Origin: JAJYVT01 sp035534455
GTDB taxonomy: Bacteria > Actinomycetota > Acidimicrobiia > Acidimicrobiales > RAAP-2
Assembly: GCA_035534455.1 (NCBI GenBank)
Contig: DATLRV010000012.1
Span: 9,708 to 73,707 of the forward strand
Direction of reading: 5' to 3'
DNA length: 64,000 bases
A model generated the notes under the pieces. It was not told the DNA's origin, did no database searches, and saw nothing but the letters and a program-made list of their open reading frames with translations. This document shows, piece by piece, positions 26,407-34,750 of this stretch. Every line of letters starts with the position of its first letter. The stretch's first letter is position 1. Both the position numbers and the translations under genes were made by a program.

Positions 26407-26919
26407 ATGGACCTGCTGCTCGTCCGGCACGCCCATGCGGGGAACAAGGACGGGTGGAGCGGCGACGACCGGCTCCGCCCCCTGAGCGAGCGTGGACGCT
26501 TCGAGGCGCGTGCGCTCGTCGACCTGCTCGTCCCGTTCGGCGCGGCGCAGGTGGTCTCCAGCCCCCTCGTGCGCTGTCTCCAGACCGTCGAGCCACTTGC
26601 GTCCCGTCTGGGCCTCCCGATCGAACAGTCCGACGCGCTCGGACCCCAGTCCGACCGAGAAGCGGCTCGGCTGGTGCGGTCCCTTGCGTCTGCTTCCCAC
26701 GCCGTCGTCGTCTGCACCCACGGGGAAACGATCGAAGCGCTCCAGCGCCGGCTCGGCCGCCCCGGAAAGCTCGGGTTCGGGCCTGGCGGAGCGCACGAGA
26801 AGGGGTCGGTCTGGCTCCTCCGCGCGAGTGGAGGGCAGTTCACGTCAGCGACGTATCTCCTGCCCGGCGACGCCGGCCTGGTCGGGAGCGGCACCGCCCA
26901 GGACGACGCGGCCCTCTGA
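26407..26919 (+). CDS. sixA: Phosphohistidine phosphatase SixA family
   Basis: About 170 residues of the histidine phosphatase superfamily. The N-terminal LLLVRHAHAGNKD contains the RH active-site motif with the phospho-accepting His, SSPLVRCLQTVEPLA holds the second arginine, and VVVCTHGETIEAL supplies the second histidine. The small size without extra insert matches SixA, which dephosphorylates phosphohistidine proteins. It starts ten bases after the SDR stop and overlaps the 3' end of the convergent PQQ-propeller gene by 75 bases. Confidence 0.85.
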   Translation: MDLLLVRHAHAGNKDGWSGDDRLRPLSERGRFEARALVDLLVPFGAAQVVSSPLVRCLQTVEPLASRLGLPIEQSDALGPQSDREAARLVRSLASASHAVVVCTHGETIEALQRRLGRPGKLGFGPGGAHEKGSVWLLRASGGQFTSATYLLPGDAGLVGSGTAQDDAAL

Positions 26920-28611
26920 ATACTCCTCCACGATCATGCGCTGCCGGTCCCTGTGACCGGCGCCGGTGGGGATGTGCTGCCACTGCCGCTGGGTGTGCCC
27001 GACGTGTTGTCGGGGTCCACGTCGCGGTGCTCGATGCCGAGCGCCCCCCGGAGCCGGCGGCGCCGGCGCAGGGGGCTTCGGCAGCCCGTGTGGGCCTGCG
27101 AACGCGAGCACGGCGTCGCCGTGGCGCCCTCCGGTCACGAGGAGGAGACCGTCGCCGAGCGAGGGGGTCGCGAAGTCGTTGGCGTTCGTTCCGATGGGGA
27201 GGCGAACCGTCGCCGCACCGGTCGCGGCGTCCAGGCCGTAGAGGACGGTCCCCCCGACGGACCACACGAGTCCTCCCGCGACGATCGGGGGGTCGTCGGG
27301 GACGTTCGATGTGCGCCCGCCCGTCGTCACCGTGCGCGCGGCGTCCCACTTCCTCTCCACGGCATCCCGTCCGACGACGAGTGCCTCCACCCCGGCCCGG
27401 CATGCGACGTAGACCGTGTGCCCGCGGACCGCGTCGCCCCCGTCGGCCACCGTCCCGTCACAGACCGCCCGCGACGCCCTCTGCCCCCCGACGCCGCCCA
27501 GATGCGACCCGCCGAGCAGGTAGGCCGTGGACGACTTCCCCACCTGGAGCACCTCGCCGTCGGCGAGCAGCGCCGGCGCGGAGGATCCGAGGTCACGGTC
27601 ACCAGCGTTGTCCGCTGCCCACCCCGCGGGCGCGAACACCCCCACGCGGTGAAGCGTCGGACGCAGCTCGACGACCGAGTCGCTGCCGTCGTACGCGCCG
27701 GTGGTCGCGGCGCTGTTGCCGGTGGCGACCCAGATCGAGCCGCGTGCGCCGACCTCCGGGGCCGCACCACCCATCCACACCGCGCCCTGGCGGTCCTTCG
27801 GGCGCGCGGCGATCTCGTCGCGCCGGATCCGGCCCCTGGCCGACGCCGGCACCGAGACGACCCAGCCGTGGTACCTGCCGCAGTCGCCGTAGTTCCCGCC
27901 GAAGCCGAAGACGACGTGTCCGCGGTCGAGCGCCAGCCCGGTGCGCTGCAAGAGCGCAGCCGGTGTTGAGCCCGGAGGATCGACTCGGCGGTCCGCGAGA
28001 ACCTTCCCCGTGTAAAGGTCCAACCCGACGAGACGGTGTGTCGGGCGACCGTGGACGAGCTCGTCTGCGACCACGAACACTTCGCTTCGCGCCAGGTCGA
28101 CGAGCGGCGTCCCGGTGATCCCGACGGTGGGCACGACGTTCCCGCACGGGAGCTCGTCGGCGGGGACGGGGTCACCGACATGGGTCGACCACGCGACGCG
28201 TCCCGACGCGGCGGCCAGCGCATAGACGGTGTCACGCTCCGTCGCGACGATCACGCGGCCGGCGGCCTCGAGGGGCTCGCCGTAGACCGCCCCGTCGAGG
28301 GTTGGGGACTGCCACGCCCGCGTCGGCGAGCGGAGGTTCGGCGCTCGGGACGGCGCACCGGAGCCATCGGGCTCCCCGTGGTAGACGGTCCAGTCGGACG
28401 GTGTCGCCCGGGTCCTGACCGGCGACGCGGTACCGACGGACCGGCCCGACGCCGCGACCGGCCCGGTGCAGGCCACGCCGGTGCAGGCCACGGCGACGGC
28501 GACGGCGGCGACGGCGACCCCCCAAAGGGGCAGTGACCGTCCCGGCGGGTGCAGACGCACGCCTGTCCGTCGGCCACCGAGCACGACGTCGAGCGTAGGA
28601 ACCCTCGACAT
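26845..28611 (-). CDS. Secreted PQQ-like beta-propeller lipoprotein
   Basis: About 588 residues. An N-terminal hydrophobic helix (WGVAVAAVAVAVACTG) ends in a possible lipobox cysteine. The body contains repeated propeller blades of the PQQ/BamB type: GRVIVATERDTVYALAAASG, HRLVGLDLYTGKVLADRRVD, GGLVWSVGGTVLYGLDAATG. Such proteins are extracellular scaffolds or quinoprotein-like; quinone binding is not shown. The last 60 residues (after AFAGPHGLPKPPAP) are Arg/His-rich and non-propeller, overlapping the SixA gene, which suggests an extended reading frame after a lost stop or a frameshift near 27030. Confidence 0.75.
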   Translation of the reverse strand: MSRVPTLDVVLGGRRTGVRLHPPGRSLPLWGVAVAAVAVAVACTGVACTGPVAASGRSVGTASPVRTRATPSDWTVYHGEPDGSGAPSRAPNLRSPTRAWQSPTLDGAVYGEPLEAAGRVIVATERDTVYALAAASGRVAWSTHVGDPVPADELPCGNVVPTVGITGTPLVDLARSEVFVVADELVHGRPTHRLVGLDLYTGKVLADRRVDPPGSTPAALLQRTGLALDRGHVVFGFGGNYGDCGRYHGWVVSVPASARGRIRRDEIAARPKDRQGAVWMGGAAPEVGARGSIWVATGNSAATTGAYDGSDSVVELRPTLHRVGVFAPAGWAADNAGDRDLGSSAPALLADGEVLQVGKSSTAYLLGGSHLGGVGGQRASRAVCDGTVADGGDAVRGHTVYVACRAGVEALVVGRDAVERKWDAARTVTTGGRTSNVPDDPPIVAGGLVWSVGGTVLYGLDAATGAATVRLPIGTNANDFATPSLGDGLLLVTGGRHGDAVLAFAGPHGLPKPPAPAPPAPGGARHRAPRRGPRQHVGHTQRQWQHIPTGAGHRDRQRMIVEEYSEGRVVLGGAAPDQAGVAGQEIRR

Positions 28612-28624
28612 CTGGCGGCTATCA

Positions 28625-28638
28625 CGAACGTACGTTCG
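28625..28638. promoter_or_regulatory. LexA-type SOS box in the PQQ-propeller/alkB divergent promoter
   Basis: CGAACGTACGTTCG is a perfect 14-bp palindrome with the GAAC-N4-GTTC core of the Gram-positive/actinobacterial LexA (Cheo) box. It lies 14 bases upstream of the AlkB start and 14 bases from the divergent ATG at 28611, within a 40-base intergenic gap. A DNA-damage repair gene behind this box fits SOS control. Confidence 0.75.
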
Positions 28639-28639
28639 C

Positions 28640-28645
28640 TACAAT
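28640..28645 (+). promoter_or_regulatory. Probable -10 element of alkB
   Basis: TACAAT matches five of six positions of the TATAAT consensus. It begins one base after the LexA-type box, and transcription starting about seven bases downstream would begin at or next to the GTG at 28652, giving a leaderless message. No good -35 is seen at the usual distance; the operator would occupy the spacer. Confidence 0.5.
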
Positions 28646-28651
28646 GGCGCG

Positions 28652-29272
28652 GTGCTGCAGGAGACGCTGTTCTCGGCGGGCGAAGACGTGGTGCTGCGCC
28701 CCGTCGCACGGGGGCTGGTCCGCCACGAGCTCGGACAGGGCGCGTGGGTCGACCTCCGGCCGGGATGGGTCGGCGGCGCCGGCGAGCTCTTCGGCGCGCT
28801 CGAGCGGACGGTGCCGTGGAAGGCGGAACGGAGGCCCATGTACGAGCGGATGGTCGACGTGCCCAGGCTCCTGTGCTTCTACGACGAGCACGCGCCGCTC
28901 CCCGATCCTGCGGTCGCCGAGATGCGACGTGCGTTGAGCGACCACTACGCCGCCGAGCTGGGCGAGCCACTGCAGACGGTCGGCATGTGCCTGTATCGCA
29001 ACGGCGACGACAGCGTCGCCTGGCACGGAGATCGGATCGGCCGGTCCTCCCACGTGGACACCGTGGTGGCCATCGTCTCGTTGGGCGCGACCCGCCGCTT
29101 CCTGATGCGCCCCCGAACGGGCGGACCCGCCGTGCGCCTCGAGGTGGCGTCCGGCGATCTCTTGGTCATGGGCGGGTCCTGCCAGCGGACTTGGGAGCAC
29201 GCCGTGCCGAAGTGCCGGCGCCCGACGGGGCCGCGGATCAGCCTGCAGTTCCGGCCCTGGGGAGTGCGCTGA
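28652..29272 (+). CDS. alkB: AlkB-type 2-oxoglutarate/Fe(II) dioxygenase
   Basis: About 206 residues. AlkB family signs: VPRLLCFYDEHAPLPDP, the iron ligands in SVAWHGDRIG (HxD) and the distal His in TWEHAVPK, and the 2-oxoglutarate arginine segment GPRISLQFRPWGVR. These enzymes repair alkylated bases such as 1-methyladenine and 3-methylcytosine by oxidative demethylation. The GTG at 28652 gives LQETLFSAGEDV; no ribosome site is present, in keeping with a leaderless start just after TACAAT. A LexA-type palindrome precedes it. Confidence 0.88.
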   Translation: MLQETLFSAGEDVVLRPVARGLVRHELGQGAWVDLRPGWVGGAGELFGALERTVPWKAERRPMYERMVDVPRLLCFYDEHAPLPDPAVAEMRRALSDHYAAELGEPLQTVGMCLYRNGDDSVAWHGDRIGRSSHVDTVVAIVSLGATRRFLMRPRTGGPAVRLEVASGDLLVMGGSCQRTWEHAVPKCRRPTGPRISLQFRPWGVR

Positions 29273-29396
29273 GGTGCAAGGCCCCTGGCGGGGTCGTCCG
29301 GGCAGGGGGGCGGAGAATCACGGGCAGAGAGGTTTGAGGTCGCCACGCGGTCGGTAGAATTCTTGCGCCTGGCCGGATGGCCGGGTGCCAGCAAAG

Positions 29397-29437
29397 ACGA
29401 GGCCCCTGGTAACCCCCCTCCGCCCCAGGGGCTTCGT
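29397..29437. terminator. Strong hairpin between convergent genes
   Basis: A 13-bp stem with one G-T wobble: 5' arm at 29397-29409 (ACGAGGCCCCTGG) and 3' arm at 29425-29437 (CCAGGGGCTTCGT), 15-base loop rich in C. It lies 125 bases after the alkB stop and before the convergent acyl-CoA synthetase remnant and phosphoketolase. There is no U-run, so it is a terminator only by position and stability. A second, smaller hairpin (CTGGCCGGATGGCCGG region) precedes it. Confidence 0.45.
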
Positions 29438-29509
29438 CGCGCTGGCGCCCTTCTTCGCGTCCGGTGCGCGTGCCCCCTCGCGGTGCCCGGGCGCGAAGGG
29501 GTCCGCGCG

Positions 29510-29690
29510 CCCGCAGCTCGACCCGGCGGTTCTTGCCCGAGATGGTCTTCGGAAGGTCGAGAAATTCGATGCGGCGGACGCGTCGGTACGGGGCGAGTCG
29601 CTCACGGGCGAAGCGCAGGATCTCCAGGGCGGTGGACCCGCCGGAGGGATCGGCGGCCTGCTTCGCTGGAGCGCCTAGCTCGACGTCGGT
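29510..29690 (-). pseudogene. Acyl-CoA synthetase C-terminal remnant
   Basis: The minus strand reads LEILRFARERLAPYRRVRRI, then EFLDLPKTISGKNRRVELRA, which is the C-terminal lid of AMP-binding acyl-CoA/AMP ligases, including the acylation-site lysine region PKTxSGK. Everything upstream (the adenylation domain of about 400 residues) is missing: the frame abuts the phosphoketolase stop at 29693. No start codon or ribosome site is present. It is a relic left by deletion or by insertion of the phosphoketolase gene. Confidence 0.65.
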
Positions 29691-29692
29691 GC

Positions 29693-32056
29693 TCAGTCCC
29701 GCGCCGGGTCCCAGCGCCAGTTGGCGATCTCGGGCGGGTCCTCTCCGTGATCACGTCCGTAGCGACGCGCCTCGGCACGTGCGTCGAGCATGTCCTGACG
29801 CAGGGACGCGACGGTCGCCCCGAGCGCCGGGACCCGGTCGAGCACGTCGGCGACGAGGTGGAAGCGATCGAGGTCGTTGAGCATCACCATGTCGAACGGC
29901 GTCGTCGTGGTGCCCTCCTCCTTGTAGCCGCGCACGTGGAGGTTGTCGTGGTTGTGCCGGCGGTACGTGAGGCGGTGGATCAGCCAGGGGTACCCGTGGT
30001 AGGCGAAGACCACGGGGCGGTCCGGGGGGAACAGCGTGTCGAACTCGCGGTCGGACAGACCGTGCGGGTGCTCGGCGTCCGGCTGGAGCCGCATGAGGTC
30101 GACGACGTTCACGACCCTCACGCGCAGGTCGGGCAGTCGCTCTCGCAGGATCTGCGCAGCTGCCATCGTTTCGAGCGTGGGGACGTCGCCGCAGCACGCC
30201 AGCACGACGTCGGGCATCGCGCGCTCGTCGTTGGAGGCGAACTCCCAGATCCCCACGCCCCGCGCGCAGTGGTCGATCGCCTCGTCGACACCGAGCCAGG
30301 ACGGTTGCGGCTGCTTGCCCGCAACGACGACGTTCACGTAATCGCGGCTGCGCAGGCAGTGGTCGACGACCGAGAGCAGGCAGTTCGCGTCGGGTGGCAG
30401 ATAGACGCGGATGATGCTGGCCTTCTTGTTCACGACATGGTCGATGAAGCCGGGGTCCTGGTGTGAGAAGCCGTTGTGGTCCTGCCGCCAGACGTGGCTC
30501 GACAGGAGGTAGTTGAGCGACGCGATGGGACGGCGCCACGGGACCTCGTCGGACTCCTTCAGCCACTTCGCGTGCTGGTTGAACATCGAGTCGACGATGT
30601 GGACGAACGCCTCGTAGCAGTTGAAGAGGCCGTGTCGCCCGGACAACAGGTAGCCCTCGAGCCAACCTTGGCACTGGTGCTCGGAGAGGACCTCCATGAC
30701 CCTGCCGTCGGGTGCGAGGTGATCGTCTCCGGGCCTGATCTCGGCATCCCACGTCCTGTCGGTGACCTCGAAGAGGGCCTGCAGGCGGTTGGACGCCGTC
30801 TCGTCGGGCCCGAACACCCGGAAGGAGGTCGGGTTCTGCCGGACGACGTCGCGGAGGAACGTCCCGAGCACCTTCGTCGCCTCGTGATCGTCCGCACCCG
30901 GCACCCGGACCGTCGCGGCGTACTCGCGGAAGTCGGGGACCCGCAGGTCGCCGAGCAGCAAGCCCCCGTTGGCGTGCGGGTTGTCACTCATGCGACGCTC
31001 ACCTGCAGGCGCCATCGTGGTGATCGCATCGACCGGCTCGCCACCTGTGTCGAAGAGCTCCTCTGGGCGGTAGCTGCGGAGCCACTCTTCGAGCATGCCC
31101 AGGTGACGCGGATTCGTCCGCACCTCCGCGAGCGGCACCTGGTGGGCTCGGAACGTCCCTTCGACCTGGAGGCCGTCCACGGTTCTCGGCCCGGTCCAGC
31201 CCTTGGGCGTCCGGAGAATCAGCATGGGCCACGCCGGTCGTGGCGGATCGGCCTCGTGCCTGCCGGTGCGGGCTCGAGCCTGGATGTCGGCGATCTCCGA
31301 GAGCATCTCGTCGAAGGCTGCCGCGAGCTTGGCATGCACGTCGACCGGAGGTTCGCCCTCGAAACCGCCCTCCACGACGAGCGGGTGGTAGCCGTACCCG
31401 GAGAAGAGGTCGACCAGCTCCCGCCTTCCGATTCGATCGAAGATGGTGGGAGCGGCGATCTTGTACCCGTTGAGATGGAGGACCGGGAGGACGGCGCCAT
31501 CGCGGCGTGGGTCGAGGAACTTGTTCGAGTGCCACCCGGTGGCCGCTGCCGCCGTCTCCGCTTCGCCGTCGCCGACGACGCACAGGGCGACGAGCCCGGG
31601 GTTGTCGAACGTCGCGCCGTAGGCATGGCTGAGCGAGTAGCCGAGCTCGCCCCCCTCGTTGATGGACCCCGGCGTCGCCGCACCGGTGTGGCTCGGGATG
31701 CCTCCGGGGAAGGAGAACTGGCGGAAGAGGGCGGCCATCCCCTCCGCGTCGCGGGTCACGCGCGGGAAACGCTGGGTGTAGGTCCCCTCGAGCCATGCGT
31801 TCGCGACGACCGCTGGGCCGCCGTGACCCGGGCCGCAGACGAAGATCGCGTCGAGGTCGCGCTCGGCCACGCATCGGGTCATGTGCGCGTACACGAGATT
31901 CAGCCCCGGGCTCGTCCCCCAATGACCGAGGAGACGTGGCTTGACGTGCGCGGGACGGAGCGGTTCTCGCAACAGGGGGTTCGCGAGCAGGTAGATCTGT
32001 CCGACGGAGAGGTAGTTCGCCGCGCGGAACCACAAGTCGAGCTGGCCGAGCTGCAT
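29693..32056 (-). CDS. xfp: Xylulose-5-phosphate/fructose-6-phosphate phosphoketolase
   Basis: A full-length 787-residue phosphoketolase. It splits xylulose 5-phosphate or fructose 6-phosphate with phosphate into acetyl phosphate and a shorter sugar phosphate. Visible are LLGHWGTSPGLNLVYAHMTR, GPGHGGPAVVANAWLEG, the thiamine diphosphate motif VVGDGEAETAAAATGWHSNK, and FRVFGPDETASNRL. The ATG at 32056 follows GGAAGGAG. The divergent neighbour is acetate kinase, which would use the acetyl phosphate to make ATP. Confidence 0.97.
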   Translation of the reverse strand: MQLGQLDLWFRAANYLSVGQIYLLANPLLREPLRPAHVKPRLLGHWGTSPGLNLVYAHMTRCVAERDLDAIFVCGPGHGGPAVVANAWLEGTYTQRFPRVTRDAEGMAALFRQFSFPGGIPSHTGAATPGSINEGGELGYSLSHAYGATFDNPGLVALCVVGDGEAETAAAATGWHSNKFLDPRRDGAVLPVLHLNGYKIAAPTIFDRIGRRELVDLFSGYGYHPLVVEGGFEGEPPVDVHAKLAAAFDEMLSEIADIQARARTGRHEADPPRPAWPMLILRTPKGWTGPRTVDGLQVEGTFRAHQVPLAEVRTNPRHLGMLEEWLRSYRPEELFDTGGEPVDAITTMAPAGERRMSDNPHANGGLLLGDLRVPDFREYAATVRVPGADDHEATKVLGTFLRDVVRQNPTSFRVFGPDETASNRLQALFEVTDRTWDAEIRPGDDHLAPDGRVMEVLSEHQCQGWLEGYLLSGRHGLFNCYEAFVHIVDSMFNQHAKWLKESDEVPWRRPIASLNYLLSSHVWRQDHNGFSHQDPGFIDHVVNKKASIIRVYLPPDANCLLSVVDHCLRSRDYVNVVVAGKQPQPSWLGVDEAIDHCARGVGIWEFASNDERAMPDVVLACCGDVPTLETMAAAQILRERLPDLRVRVVNVVDLMRLQPDAEHPHGLSDREFDTLFPPDRPVVFAYHGYPWLIHRLTYRRHNHDNLHVRGYKEEGTTTTPFDMVMLNDLDRFHLVADVLDRVPALGATVASLRQDMLDARAEARRYGRDHGEDPPEIANWRWDPARD

Positions 32057-32164
32057 GGGCGCTCCTTCCGACCGTGACGTGCATGGCTGACGGCGGCCCC
32101 TCCGCCACCCTACCCAGCTCGCCCCGATGCGACCGGAGGATCAGCCCTCTGGCAAGGTGGACCC

Positions 32165-33301
32165 GTGCGGGTGCTCGTCGTGAACGCGGGGTCCAGCAGT
32201 CTCAAGCTGAGCGTCCTCGGTGGGAACGACGAGGTGCTGGCTGCCGAGACCGTCGGCCGTACAAGGGGCGACGCCCTCGGCGACGCCCTCGAGCGGTTCG
32301 TCGACCGGTCGCCCATGGTCGAGGCTGCCGGACATCGGGTGGTGCACGGCGGCGCGGAGTTCGTCGAACCCCTCGTCGTGGACGACGAAGCCGACCAGCG
32401 ACTCGCGCGCCTCGCAGACCTCGCCCCGCTCCACAACCCGCCCGCGATCGCCGTCGTCCACGAGTTGCGCCGCCTCCGGCCACAGCTCGTGCAGGTGGCT
32501 TGCTTCGACACGAGCTTCCACGTGACCCTTCCTGCGAAGGCTGCCACGTACGCCTTGCCGAGACGCTGGCGCGAAGAGCTCGGTATCCGTCGGTTCGGCT
32601 TCCACGGGTTCAGCCACGCGTGGGCCAGCATGCGTGCCGCCGAGTTGCTCGGACGCCCTTTGTCGTCGACGCGCTTCGTGACCGCCCACATCGGCGCAGG
32701 CGCTTCGCTGACGGCGGTGGCCGGCGGCCGGTCGGTCGATACGTCGATGGGGTTCACGCCAGTGGCGGGCGTCGTGATGGCGACGCGCCCCGGCGACGTG
32801 GATCCGGGGGCGATGCTCTGGGCGATGCGCCACGGCATCGGTATTGCCGAGGCCGAGGACGATCTCGAACACCGTTCCGGCCTCCTCGGGCTCACCGGAA
32901 GGTCGGGAGATCTGCGCGACGTGCTCGAAGGAGTGGACGGAGGGGATGCAGTGTGCACGGCCGCCTACGAGACGTACGTCTATCGCCTCCAGCGCGAGGT
33001 GGGGTCCTTGGTCGTCGCGCTCGGCGGTCTGGACGCGCTGGTCTTCACCGGCGGCGCGGGGGAGGGGTCCGCCCGGTTGCGCCGGGACGTGTGCGCGGGG
33101 CTGGGCGTGCTCGGGATCTCGCCTCCTGAGGCGGACGAGTCTGCATGCGGCGCACGACCGCAGGACCGGATCGTTTCCAGCCCGGCCGCAGACGTGGCCG
33201 TCGTGGTCGTGCGGGCCCGTGAAGACGTGGTGATCGCTCGTTCGGTGCGGCGGGTCCTGGGGCCGCGCGGTCCTCGTCAGGACCGCCGGCTGGGGCGATA
33301 G
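32165..33301 (+). CDS. ackA: Acetate kinase
   Basis: A 378-residue acetate kinase converting acetyl phosphate and ADP to acetate and ATP. Motifs: VLVVNAGSSSLKLSVL at the N-terminus, GHRVVHGG, ACFDTSFHVTLP, RRFGFHGFSHAWAS (active site), TAHIGAGASLTAV, DTSMGFTPVAGVVMATRPGD and VFTGGAGEGSA. GTG 32165 is the canonical start. It is divergent from the phosphoketolase gene with 108 bases between starts, so both probably share a regulatory region. Its 3' end overlaps the next convergent gene by 25 bases. Confidence 0.97.
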   Translation: MRVLVVNAGSSSLKLSVLGGNDEVLAAETVGRTRGDALGDALERFVDRSPMVEAAGHRVVHGGAEFVEPLVVDDEADQRLARLADLAPLHNPPAIAVVHELRRLRPQLVQVACFDTSFHVTLPAKAATYALPRRWREELGIRRFGFHGFSHAWASMRAAELLGRPLSSTRFVTAHIGAGASLTAVAGGRSVDTSMGFTPVAGVVMATRPGDVDPGAMLWAMRHGIGIAEAEDDLEHRSGLLGLTGRSGDLRDVLEGVDGGDAVCTAAYETYVYRLQREVGSLVVALGGLDALVFTGGAGEGSARLRRDVCAGLGVLGISPPEADESACGARPQDRIVSSPAADVAVVVVRAREDVVIARSVRRVLGPRGPRQDRRLGR

Positions 33302-33708
33302 GCGCGGAGCGCTGCGCGTACCGTCGAGAGCCAGGTTCGCCGGTCCCAGCGCTCCACCGCCTCGCGCGCGGCCAGGCTCAGCTCCAACGGGGCGAGGACG
33401 GCGCCCTGCAACTCCGTCAAAGCGCAGTCAGGGCCGGTCGCCGAGAGGAGCTCGCCCGCAAGCCGAGCGCGCGCCGCTCGCCATGGAGAGGCCCCCGCCG
33501 AGCCGAGCGACGCCGCCGAGGCGGCGAGGTCTTCCTCGCTGCCGTGCGCGAGCAGATTGGTCCACGCCCAGACCGGCACCGGCGCGCCGCGCGCCGAGAG
33601 CTCCTCGGCGTAGCGGCCGAGGAGGAACGCCTCACAGTCGGCGACGAGCTCGACGGCGCCGGCATTGTGCTCAGGCCGCCACACGTCGCACGTCGGACGG
33701 GTCGTCAC
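33277..33708 (-). CDS. Conserved hypothetical protein (family shared with 18129-18563)
   Basis: About 143 residues from GTG 33708. Shared features with the protein at 18129: LVADCEAFLLGRYAEEL, APVPVWAWTNLLAHGSEEDL and LTELQGAVLAPLELSLAARE. Predicted to be helical and cytosolic. The start overlaps the small gene before it by 38 bases, and the stop overlaps ackA. Function unknown; it may be a two-component-like partner of its small neighbour. Confidence 0.6.
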   Translation of the reverse strand: MTTRPTCDVWRPEHNAGAVELVADCEAFLLGRYAEELSARGAPVPVWAWTNLLAHGSEEDLAASAASLGSAGASPWRAARARLAGELLSATGPDCALTELQGAVLAPLELSLAAREAVERWDRRTWLSTVRAALRAYRPSRRS

Positions 33709-33856
33709 GGACGACGCGTTGCCGCCATCGGCCGTCGGGGCGCCCCGCCTCGGCGGCCGATGGCGGGACGGTCGTTGCGCCTTCTGGGTGCTGCGCATCG
33801 CGCAGGGCGTCGTCGATGAGCCGGACGATCTCGTCGCAGCGGTCAACGAGGGGCAT
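33671..33856 (-). CDS. Small hypothetical protein
   Basis: A 61-residue frame starting with ATG 33856, nine bases after AGGAG. The N-terminus PLVDRCDEIVRLIDDALRDA looks like a genuine amphipathic helix; the C-terminal half is charged and Arg-rich. It overlaps the start of the helical conserved hypothetical gene by 38 bases in another frame, as coupled genes often do. No family recognised. Confidence 0.45.
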   Translation of the reverse strand: MPLVDRCDEIVRLIDDALRDAQHPEGATTVPPSAAEAGRPDGRWRQRVVRDDPSDVRRVAA

Positions 33857-34070
33857 CCGAGGCGGCTCCTGCTCGACCCTCCGCCGTCGGAACGTCACGG
33901 CCGGGGTACCCCGGCCCGGGGCGCAGCAATCGCCCGCTGACCGATCTCGTCACGCTCCGCACGTGATGAGCGCGTGCATCCGGGCCGAAGGGGTCGAACG
34001 TCCCGAATTGTCGCCCGGATGGCGCGGTGCCACGACCGTGCGCCGCATGGCGCATGCCAGCCGAAAAGGA

Positions 34071-34571
34071 TCAGGCGGTGAGCACCTTTGTGGTCCCGAC
34101 GGCTCCGTTGCCGCCGGGAGCCGAGATCTCCGTGAGCGCGCGGGCCACGTGCCTGCGGTCTTCCGTGGTGATGTGGACGAGCGCTTGCGCCCACTCGCCC
34201 ATGGTGCGTTGGCGCACCGCCTCCAGCAGGTGGGTTCCTGCCGGCGTCAGCCGGATCTGGAGCTCACGGCGGTCGCGGCCCCGCCGGTGCCGTTCGATGA
34301 GCTGTCGCTCGGCGAGGGTGTCGCACAGTCGCGTCGCCGTCGAGGGGGCAATGGAGAGCGCGTCCGCCAGGTCGATGAGCCTGGACTCGCCCAAACGCTC
34401 CAGACGATCCAGGAGGCGAAGCTGCGTCGTGGTGATCCCGCCGCCCAGGTCGCCGAGCGCCTGATCGCCGATCGACCGGAGCACCGCCTGCGCCGCGTCG
34501 AGGGCCTCGATGAACGCGACCACCTCGTCGCCGTCGACAGAGGACGCAGAGGGCTCCGAGAGCGCGGTCAT
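34071..34571 (-). CDS. MarR family transcriptional regulator
   Basis: About 166 residues. The winged-helix core is ITTTQLRLLDRLERLGESRL, then IDLADALSIAPSTATRLCDTLAERQLI (recognition helix) and RRGRDRRELQIRLTPAG (wing with the DRR signature). Dimer helices flank it. Such proteins respond to small phenolics or oxidants and often control adjacent genes; the divergent membrane protein at 34751 is the natural candidate. ATG 34571 starts in a 180-base intergenic region. Confidence 0.9.
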   Translation of the reverse strand: MTALSEPSASSVDGDEVVAFIEALDAAQAVLRSIGDQALGDLGGGITTTQLRLLDRLERLGESRLIDLADALSIAPSTATRLCDTLAERQLIERHRRGRDRRELQIRLTPAGTHLLEAVRQRTMGEWAQALVHITTEDRRHVARALTEISAPGGNGAVGTTKVLTA

Positions 34572-34750
34572 CGCCTTGCTCCGAGAGAGGTTGCGGGGTG
34601 CATTGTTTTCCCTCCGCTCACGAGGTGCCGGACGCCGCCGGTCGGGTTACTGTGGAAATAGGCTAGCCGAACGACCACGACGGCGGAGCGAACCGGGTGC
34701 GACTGTCCGCACCGGCCCTTCGACCCACCGGTTTCACTCGAGGAGCACAC

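Noticed and set aside
29337..29440. Structured RNA or riboswitch between alkB and phosphoketolase
   Set aside because: Two hairpins are present, but I recognise no riboswitch core and both flanking genes point toward it, so a terminator is simpler.
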